NCBI GenBank assembly: GCA_039566865.1
Contig: CM076947.1
Span: forward strand, 4,099,501-4,163,500
Direction of reading: 5' to 3'
Length of the DNA: 64,000 bases
Origin: Aurelia coerulea
Lineage: Eukaryota > Cnidaria > Scyphozoa > Semaeostomeae > Ulmaridae
The notes under the pieces are model-generated. The model was given only the letters and a program-made list of their open reading frames with translations. It was not told the origin of the DNA and did no database searches. Position 1 is the stretch's first letter. Every line of letters starts with the position of its first letter. The translations under genes were made by a program, and so were the position numbers. Positions 55,810 through 64,000 of this stretch are shown here, in pieces.

Positions 55810-56451
55810 AGTTTGATATATCATAAGCAAGCTTGAGTCTCCAGATGAACTTTTCAACCTGCAATCTCAGTATTTATGGGGATACAAACTTGCTAAACTG
55901 TGAGCCTAAATCTCCCAAAAGGTCTCTACATCGCATGCAGTAACAATTCACTTCACTTGTGTAATTGAATCATTTACACGTGCATAAATGTATTCTAATA
56001 ATCTAGCTCCCAGTCCCCCTGCAAAATTAGGCCATGCCCAGCGTTGTTATAACCTCTGCTGAATCAATGCAAGTCACTTTTTCCTGTTGCTTCGTACAGA
56101 GTAGTCAAAAGTTACTCCATTAACATTTCGAAATATGTTGTCAGCCAAGAAAAAAGATAAAGACGAGGGAAAGGTGCTTGACGAAATGCGACTGGTTTTG
56201 CAACACGAAGCAGACATTACATATGTACTGCACGGCATACGGCTTGTCAACGGTAGTCAAGAAAGCGGAGCTGATTGACCAATTATTTTCAATCATCTCA
56301 ATCCGACTACTGTATTGGATCCAGGAACACCAGGCATAGAAGACAAAGATTCCGAACGTGACAACAAAGATATGGAGACAACGGTTGCATTGAGTTAGAC
56401 TGACAATGTTTTTCTTTGTCGCTGTTCAGCTTTTTCAATTTGATGTTTATA
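55810..56451. other. No confident gene
   Basis: A short lysine/glutamate-rich frame near 56135-56270 (AKKKDKDEGKVLDEMRLVL) may be the tail of the recombinase element or chance. Confidence 0.3.
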
Positions 56452-56533
56452 CAGTAAGTACCAGCAAATAAGAAACCCCCTTGTATATGATGTATATAAA
56501 AAATTGACCCTGATCATGAAAAGGTCTCTTTAA

Positions 56534-57088
56534 CCCTATCTGACCTGGGGGGGGGCGGATTCCGCCCCCCCTAGTACATTTTTGTTTACACCGTTTTCCA
56601 CACATGCAGCAGGCCTCTGATACTTCGTAAGTTTAACTTTGTATCATAGAGCAATAAAATTGCAACAATTTGGACATTCTATTTTTAGCCTTGTTTCCAT
56701 GGTTACCAATTTTTCATACTGCACTCTGTGAAAAATATACTTTGTATCTCTTTTAATCATGTTTAATTGGTCCAATTAAGTCTAAATTAAGAATTTATAT
56801 ATATTTTGATCTATATCTTTCGTTTCTTTATGAAAAATAAAGTTTCATGACCTTTTAGCAACCTTTCATTTATATGACGTCATATGACATCATAATGATC
56901 ATCATGCTCTAGCAACAACAACAACATCGCTAATTGGATTATGATTTCAAATTTTCATTGTTTACATAATGAACTACCTTTGTGCCAAGTTTGGCTGCCA
57001 TATCTCTTATGACAACAGAGATAAACAGGGGGGGCGGAATCCGCCCCCCCAGGCATTGAGTGTTTCAAATCACCCAGGTCAGATAGGG
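56534..57088. mobile_element. piggyBac-type MITE, family E, copy 2
   Basis: TTAA at 56530-56533 and 57089-57092, termini CCCTATCTGACCTGGG and inverse, inner CGGATTCCGCCCCCCC pair. 555 bp. Contains TATGACGTCATATGACATCA near 56875. Confidence 0.92.
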
Positions 57089-57092
57089 TTAA

Positions 57093-58052
57093 GGTTACTG
57101 TATCCCTTCATTGAGTGTTTTCTCTCTTGATTATTACATACAGGATTACTCTGTTTACTCTTGTGGCCAGATTAAAGTTAATCATGTTACGAGAACACAT
57201 ATAAACTATAAATCATTCGATTCATCATTAAATAGGGAGTATTTATAAGCCAAAAAGATTACAAATATCCGAAAATTGGGCGTTATACATCCGAAAACGT
57301 GAAAATTGGACCTTCCCCCTTCTAGAACCTCCCTGTCCCGCCAGATATGTTTCATTTAAATCTCAATGAGATTTTTGCGTTCTCATCACATTAATCTATC
57401 AAAGTGTGTCTCAAATTTCTTTTGCATGCCTTAGCTTCAGGATAATTAATAAAACAATTTTGCCCCTCGCTCCCTGACCTCATTTTGAGATTCATTCAAA
57501 TGTTAAATTTGGAACATGCAATTTTTCTCAAAAGTGAGACACACTTTGGTCCCCCTATGCCTTTTCTCTCTGTCTGCCAAATTTCAGCCAATTATATCAA
57601 GCCGCTGGGTACAGGTAGCTGTATGAATACCCATTGGTTGTTGAAAAATTGATTTTGAGAAAAGCGCTGAAACAGTTTCTTAGTGTACAGTTCCACTGTT
57701 GAAAATGATTAACTTCAATCTGGCCACAAGAGTAAACAGAGTAATCCTGTATGTATTTAGTGCAGAGTTTACAATGACATAATTGGTATTATAACCGCAA
57801 AATCCATTCAACAGGAAATCAAAGGCACTTGAAACCTTTAACCTTTAGTTCTCAAATAATCCCCGTCATGTAAACAGCATTTTCCTAGCAGAAAATACCT
57901 TGCTTTAAATTGCTTAGAATTTGCTGAAAAATAAAGTAAAATTCCTTGAAATTGTTAGAAATTGTAGGTAGATGTGTGTGCTATCCAATGATCTAAAAAT
58001 CCAAAAATTTATCGGAAAAAACTTTTTATCGCCCTGAAGGGATACAGTAACC
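57093..58052. mobile_element. Second TTAA foldback element, abutting the first
   Basis: Shares TTAA 57089-57092 with the neighbour and has TTAA again at 58053-58056. Termini GGTTACTGTATCCCTTCA and the inverse, plus inner inverted ACTCTGTTTACTCTTGTGGC blocks at ~57150 and ~57720. 960 bp, unrelated to family E. Confidence 0.88.
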
Positions 58053-58432
58053 TTAAATAAGGAACTCTCTGAGGACTCAATTTGAAAAGTGGTTTCTTAT
58101 TTGTGGATACCCGCTGTATCAACCTCTGTGAAAAATGGGGTGGATATGTCCACCAAAGAGCACCCTGTTGCTACGCTACTTAATGGCCCAAAAATTGAAG
58201 AAACTTTAGTTGAAGTCTAAGGACAATAATTTCTTTTTAGCAATTATGTGTTGACCCTTTTTGGGTGAAGTTTTCCTGATTTATCTGCCTTTGGAAAAAA
58301 TAGTTATATCATCAAGACAAATTGGCTAGATGTTTCGATAAATGTCAGAATGTACTCATAAAAGGTAACAAAGAATTGTGATTTAAAAGTGGGTACTTAT
58401 TAGGAGTTTCTTCAAAAAATGAAAACTTGTTG

Positions 58433-59335
58433 CTAGATAACTGTTTTTGCCTTCCTATATTCCTCTGCTTGAGTAGAAACCCAGGTATTGTTGCGGTAAT
58501 TAAACCCTGCATTGTCTGTAAAATAACTCATTCTCCCAGTTATGCTCCCATCATGCCTCGTTTCCCTCTCTGCTTCAAATTCACAAATGTTGCAGCCTTT
58601 ATTTGCCTTATGCGACAGGAACTGCATAACTTTGCGAAGTGCTGGCAGATCGCAGGACACACCAAATAGCATAGCTTCTACATTTATTTTATTGTTTGAT
58701 GCAATTTCTATTTCATTGCCATTCCAAAGATGCAGCAAATCGTCCACTAGTGCTTTCAAATATGTGTTCATGTGAATCTTGGGCTCTTTAGGTTCAGGAA
58801 TTATACCGACAACGTTCATCAACCTCTTTGTCAAACAGACCTTTGTTGGGAGATTTAATACTGACACAAAGATTGCGCCATATGAATAGTTCCCTCTCTT
58901 GAATGTAGCCATCCAATCAACAAAGAGCATGAAAGCAATGTTGTAAGGCGCAGAGAGAAGATCGGATCTATCATTGGGATCATGTAAGAATTGTTTGCAA
59001 ACAGATCCATCTCATGTATCCTCGCCTGGGCTGTGTTTGAATCTAGCATTAAGCATTTGCCTGAATTCTGATAACTGAAACATTTCAATGAGCCATTGGC
59101 TAGGTGGTTTGAAGAGAAAATCCTTGAATGGAACGAGCATTGTCTTCTTGTTGGAAAGTGTCTTCTTGAATAAGAGAGGTCCATTGCATTTCCTATTAAA
59201 TAGTCTATCAGAGCATAAATTGGGGGTCACTTTACCATTTCTCGTGTAAAAGCTGTCAGCAAATTCATAGGTAGCATTGCAAGTGATAGAAGGGCAACCT
59301 ACCCTCGCATAAGACCTCGTACTTTTGTTTGTCAA
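58433..59335 (-). pseudogene. CACTA (EnSpm) tnp2-like transposase fragment
   Basis: One continuous minus-strand frame apart from a TGA at 59012-59014. Upstream part: VGCPSITCNATYEFADSFY, KVTPNLCSDRLFNRKC, TMLVPFKDFLFKPP. Downstream part: LSAPYNIAFMLFVDWMATFK, GAIFVSVLNLP, VGIIPEPKEPKIHMNTYL, LVDDLLHLW, CDLPALRKVMQFLSHKA and a CNIC zinc pair. This order (zinc-binding region, FVDW, then GIIPGPxEPK) is the tnp2-type transposase domain. Missing N-terminus and catalytic remainder; inactive. Confidence 0.8.
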
Positions 59336-59339
59336 GCAC

Positions 59340-62020
59340 AGTTTGTGAGGCTATACATGGTGGAGGGAAACAAGGCGTGAAAGGGCTGGGCTATTACTGA
59401 GAGAAAACCCCATATTACCATGAGCAGGTATGACACTGCTTTGTTTGGTAGGTGGCATTTTGCTCTCATCAGTGCAAACCACTTGATGATTGAGATAGAT
59501 CCTCGCGCTGCTCAACGCATTGGTCCATTTCATCAGCGTTCATTTCATCATCATCAATTGGAAGTGCATAATCTGCTGTATCTCTCTCATCTGCAAAAGA
59601 CAGTTTACAGAGCTGACCATGATTCTGATGAGTTCCCGCTCGTCTGGGGTGCAGTTTCTTTCAGAATCATTTTTGATTTTTGCAGTTTTTCAAGTGACAG
59701 TAGTGTGACTGCCATATTGCATAGTACTCACAGTGAAGGCATGGGTCACAGATATCTGATGTTCTGATTGTGAGATCGTTTGGTAAAAAGATGGTGCAAT
59801 GTGTGGATCTTATATTTTCATAATGAAAAGTGAAAGGCATAGTTTCACAGTATGCAGCTGGTTTTCCGGTTTTCGTCCTGTAGAGAACCCCTGTTGAATC
59901 AGCATAGGTTTCAAATCTTTAACTCAGCGTAAAAAGGTGGGTGTAAAATTCAATGACCTATTTCTTCTGATTGAATGGCTTAAAAGAAACTTTATATACT
60001 TATCTATAATTCTACTGTTGGACTTTGCAGAAATCTTGAGTATTTTTCGAAATTACAGCGTATTTTATACTCCAGCTCATTTTAGGATGTGACGTCATCA
60101 AATTTCTAAATCATAAACGAGATGAGCGACATACTTTTGCTTGATGCCATATTGTAGGCATTCATAAACTATGGGTTTCTTCGAAATTAGTTCATGTTGC
60201 GTCAAACAGTTTAGAAATTACGATGGCTTTAAGTTTTTTGCAAATTTTTCTTGAATTTTTGAAAAAGAAGAAAAACATTCTAATTCTGAAAATATTAGAG
60301 AGTTCAGAAAAGTCCAACGGTAGAATTATAGAGAAATTGCTAAAGTTCCTTTGAAGTAATTCAGTTCAAACAAATAGGTCAATCAATTTTACACCAGCCT
60401 TTCTAAAGATTTGGAACCTATGCTTGTTGAATCACATTTGAGGAGGTCAAATTTTGACCAAGAAAATCATTGACAAGGTTTGGCAGCATCAAAAAGTCCC
60501 TTAAATGCCCAACAGTTAATAAGGTTGTGCTAAATTCCATTCACTTGGGGTATGATTTTCGAACTTCCCTCTAGCATTACACTCCATCCCCAATCTTTGT
60601 TGATGATAACTTCAATGTTGGGGTACATTTGTCTCTCATTCTCAAAATGGCAAAAGTGTGCCTCATTTTCATGTTCCTCAAAGCAATGCTTCCACTTTTT
60701 TATATCGTTAAAGAATTATCTCTTTTCAGAAGATCTGCTGTCAGCTCAATACTTTGCTCCTGGGATGACTAAAATTCTTGCTGCTTGATTGTATCAGACC
60801 AAAAATATCCTTGCAGCTCATCGTTTAGCAATTCAGTAGTTTTCTTCAGTGTCTGAATAAAAATACTACCTTAGACAACCTGCTTGTTTCCCGAATCCCT
60901 TTGTAGCATTATTTTGAGCTCTTCACATGTGATGTATCTAAACAGCAAATATTCTGGAAAAAGGGGATCCAATGGGTTGATATTGTTCATTACTATACCG
61001 CCTATATGGTGAACCACTATATTCAGGCCAGTAGAGAGTAGAAGCTTTTCTGGGGACAATGGCATTCAACTCTTGAATATAATAGCAATGCAGTTGTTAG
61101 CCTCACTAAAGCTATCAAGCAAAGTGTCTTGACACATTCTGCATCTATATGCTCTTTCTGCTCTGTTTCAATTGTCTACTCTGATCAGTAGAAGTCCAAC
61201 TGAAGCCATCTCCCGTTCACATAATTTGTTCTTCTTTGTTGTTCTTACATCATTAATTAGATCTTTAAAAATTTGACTGAAATTAATTTTCTTTTTTACT
61301 GACTCCAGCGACTTTGTTGGTAAGCAAGGTCGCATGAAAGGTGCAGATATGAAACAACTTGATGTGTATCAATTTCTTGAATAATTCTTGCCTTTTCCAA
61401 TTTCTAGCCAATTTAAGAATTTAGTGATTAATTTCTTTGTAAGTTAGCACATAAAGTCTGCATCAATCTCTCAAGAAAGATACCCTATATCTTTGGTATA
61501 AATTGTTATTAAGCAATATTTTGAACTCACCAAATTATGCCAGCCAATGAAGCATGTGAGGAACTTTTTAGCCGGGTTTTGCCAAGGAAAACTTAATCTT
61601 TTTAAGCATGCCCCACATTAAATAGCTCCTTTCAGAGATCAGTAGATTAAAGTCATCTTTGTTTCAAGAGTATATACAGCATATTTTCGTCAAAGAGTTC
61701 AAAAGCGCAATATTGTGGAAAGCGAAGGATAATGATTGCAGCATGTGAGACCACTTGCACAGCAAACACTGGTGCTGCTGCAACTAAATCTTCTATACTG
61801 CAAAAGGCTAGGAATAACTCCAGGAAGAAATACCATTTCTTCATTCAGGAAGGAGGACTCTACCAGACTAAAATCAGCTAGCAAGAAAATTTCAATTAGA
61901 TATCGCATGCGTCCTAAACAAATGAAATTCCGGAAAGTCAAGAAAACAAAAGACAGGTCTCACGAAGCTGGTGCCTGAGAAAAGAACCAGAATTGTTTGG
62001 GAAAAAACAAGCAACTGACT
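59340..62020. other. 2.7 kb without a recognisable gene
   Basis: Minus-strand frames at 59351-59533 and 60871-61065 (INPLDPLFPEYLLFRYITCE) could be eroded transposase sequence upstream of the CACTA fragment, but I cannot assign them. No array or inverted repeat noticed. Confidence 0.4.
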
Positions 62021-62027
62021 CCCTAAA

Positions 62028-62793
62028 GGCGGCAATACACTATCATCTTCAGGTAAAAGTTACTCCACATTTTTTCTGTGACCATACAAAATGATAGTGT
62101 AAAGTGCCTTACAAGTTGCTTGAGTTGCTCCATGACGTCTTTAATCCACTTATCATAATTGGCCATCACAGATAAAAAATTTGATCTCAGATCAAATTTT
62201 TTTTCTGTGATGCAAGTTTTTCAAAGGAGCCGACTAATGACGCAGCAGGCTTGCCTACACGAAGTACTACATCGTTGGAAGGAATCATTTTGGCTAGCCT
62301 GCGTGCAGCCTCTACTGTCACTGAAGAGCAGAGGGGAAGAGGACAGCGTAGGCTACATTTTGGTGCACTAGATACTAGATTTTTCGTGTATGAATTATGA
62401 TGTAGTTTCTGATGAAGACAGTACACAGCGCACTGCGAAGGAAGGAATCTAGTGCGCCAAAATGTAGCCTGCGCTTTCCTCCTCCCCTCCGCTCCGCAGT
62501 GACAGTAGAGGCTGCACGCAGGCTAGCCAAAATGATTCCCCCCAACGATGTATTACTTCGTGTAGACAAGATTGCCGTGTCATTTGTCGGCTCCTTTGAA
62601 AAGCTTGCATCACAGAAAAGAAATTTGATCTGAGATCAAATTTTTTTTCTGTGATGGCCAATTATGATAAGTGGATTAAAGACGTTATGGAGCAACTACG
62701 AGCAACTTTTAAGACGCTTTACACTATCATATTGTATGGTCACAGAAAAAATTTGAAGTAACTTTTACCTAAAGATGATAGTGTATTGCCGCC
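62028..62793. mobile_element. 766-bp foldback element, GGCGGCAATACACTATCATC ends
   Basis: Almost the whole element is one inverted repeat (arms ~360 bp) around a centre near 62400. Near-palindromes GATCTCAGATC / GATCTGAGATC sit at the same position in each arm. Flanks TAAA / TTAA suggest a degraded TTAA duplication. Several overlapping frames at 62159-62661 are mirror images and not genes. Confidence 0.88.
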
Positions 62794-62839
62794 TTAAGGA
62801 AGAACTCCAGGAAAAGGTATGGTTGCCGAAAAGTAGCAT

Positions 62840-63375
62840 TATTCAATCATTTTGTATTCATATTCAATAAATTCACTTTCATATTCAATAAATTCACGTT
62901 CATATTCAATCATTTTGTATTCATATTCAATAAATTCACGTTCATATTCAATAAATTCACGTTCATATTCAATAAATTCACGTTCATATTCAATATACTC
63001 ATGTCCATATTCAATACATTCACTTTCATATTCAATAAATTCACGTTCATATTCAATAAATTCACGTTCATATTCAATAAATTCACGTTCATATTCAATA
63101 AATTCACGTTCATATTCAATAAATTCACGTTCATATTCAATAAATTCACGTTCATATTCAATAAATTCACGTTCATATTCAATAAATTCACGTTCATATT
63201 CAATACATTCACGTTCATATTCAATATACTCATGTCCATATTCAATACATTCACTTTTATATTCAATACATTCACTTTTATATTCAATAATTTGGCGTTC
63301 ATATTCACTGGCTGGTATTCATAAACAATAAGTCACGTTCATATTCAATAAACTCACGTTCATATTCAATGAATT
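62840..63375. repeat. 21-bp minisatellite ATTCAATAAATTCACGTTCAT
   Basis: About 23-25 units, most homogeneous from 63030 to 63200, with edge variants (CATGTCC, ACTTTTAT). The frames over it (serine-tyrosine-serine-isoleucine-asparagine on plus) are repeat translation. It ends about 115 bp before the start codon of the next exon. Confidence 0.95.
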
Positions 63376-63491
63376 GGCCGCTTTCATGTTCGTCGTGGCT
63401 CGGCTTCGTGTGCATGGCGTGCTGTTGCTGCTGTCTGTTGCTGACCCATAAGAGTTGACCAACAAAAGACAAGTGGCAGGGTCGAAGAAGG

Positions 63492-63561
63492 ATGGAGAGA
63501 GATGTGCGAGAGATTGTTCGAGAAGAAGTCCGCCGGGCTATGTGTGCCATAGGCACAACAG
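63492..63561 (+). CDS. Predicted first coding exon, unknown gene
   Basis: ATG at 63492 then MERDVREIVREEVRRAMCAI and three more residues before a consensus donor (ACAG then GTATGT). The highly charged amphipathic start resembles a coiled coil. The rest of the gene lies beyond the window or in later exons I cannot place. Confidence 0.45.
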
Positions 63562-64000
63562 GTATGTTAAAATACTTGCAATGTTCTGTAACCAAGTGTG
63601 CTGCTGAAAATGAAATGCTGTATTGCTGAGGTCAAATCAGCCTTCGAGTCTAGACTAGCTAGGCCTACACAAAGTTTGGTGGGGGAAATCGGACGCTTTG
63701 TACTTTTGGAATGTCTTTCTTTAGAATTTACTGGCATTCGGAGGACCTATTAACTAACACAAAGGTTATCTTCAGTTTTTTAAGTAATCTGTTGTGGGTA
63801 ATTTGTTTTTTCAACATAAAAGGCCCCCCCCCCTAGGCCCTACCTAACTCTTGGCTGGAAATAGATAGAGCAACATATGGAGAGTTTCAGCCCGGGCTGA
63901 AAAAATATTTGCCATTACGTGGGCGCGTGTCACATAAAAACAATGGGGATTAAATGCTAATTAACCCTATTCTACCCGGGCTCCTAGGGTCATACCACTG
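63562..64000. other. Intron/intergenic, with TTAA-element remnants
   Basis: 63880-63950 resembles an arm of the foldback at 13084-13506 (TTTCAGCCCGGGCTGAA, TTTGCCATTACGTGGGC). TTAACCCTATTCTACCCGGG at 63961 looks like a TTAA-element terminus running off the window. Confidence 0.5.

Larger units (their letters stand above)
56452..58116. mobile_element. Outer TA-type MITE hosting two nested elements
   Basis: Ends CAGTAAGTACCAGCAAATAA and the inverse of CAGCGGGTATCCACAAATAA, TA at 56450-56451 and 58117-58118. Only ~135 bp belong to this MITE; 56530-58056 is later insertion. Confidence 0.7.

Noticed and set aside
62852..63331. Long Ser/Tyr/Ile/Asn repeat ORFs on both strands
   Set aside because: Direct translation of the 21-bp minisatellite; all long frames share its period.

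Overview
The window looks like repeat-rich nuclear DNA of an invertebrate animal. Coding stretches are short and flanked by canonical GT/AG splice sites, the DNA is AT-rich, and there are no operons or bacterial-style genes. Most recognisable protein sequence comes from eukaryotic transposable elements (Tc1/mariner, hAT, CACTA, tyrosine-recombinase, DIRS, gypsy, LINE). Two loci carry the cysteine-rich domain found at the C-terminus of P2X7 receptors, and one carries a HECT fragment. From general knowledge these are common in cnidarian genomes and also occur in sponges, so a cnidarian is my best guess, but the sequence alone does not settle it.

Layout. 0-9 kb: a TPR-type gene remnant on the minus strand broken by a 5-bp repeat expansion, a truncated P2X7-C domain, a tandem duplication in which one copy holds a mariner-type MITE and the other is still empty, and a LINE 3' end. 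9.5-11.6 kb: two exons of a P2X7-C-domain gene in matching splice phase. 11.6-16.2 kb: a Myb/SANT-like fragment, small foldback elements and a broken Tc1-like transposase. 16.4-21.1 kb: a four-exon minus-strand gene with a Myb/SANT domain, intact splice phases and one in-frame stop; two of its introns hold mobile elements. 22-30 kb: palindrome arrays, a MULE-like element with ~300-bp inverted repeats and a 10-bp target duplication, and other foldback elements. 30-38 kb: LINE ORF1, a 9-bp minisatellite, and a 5.6-kb element filled with satellite repeats that split an older MITE, which itself ended a winged-helix ORF. 38-47 kb: broken RecQ-like, DIRS, gypsy gag, hAT and LINE pieces. 47-52 kb: two inverted minisatellites about 2.8 kb apart and a piggyBac-type MITE. 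52-59.4 kb: HECT fragment, a tyrosine-recombinase element disrupted by a 482-bp insertion, a three-level nest of MITEs, and a CACTA transposase fragment. 62-64 kb: a foldback element, a 21-bp minisatellite and the first exon of another gene.

The genes do not form a pathway. The coherent biology is a layered record of transposition: at least six insertions can be ordered by nesting, target-site duplications are often exact, and three different MITE families share the same terminal bases, suggesting one transposase moved them all. Only the Myb/SANT gene, the P2X7-C gene and the 63.5-kb first exon look like host genes; everything else is mobile, broken or unassigned. All calls are by eye from sequence and translations; no database search was run.
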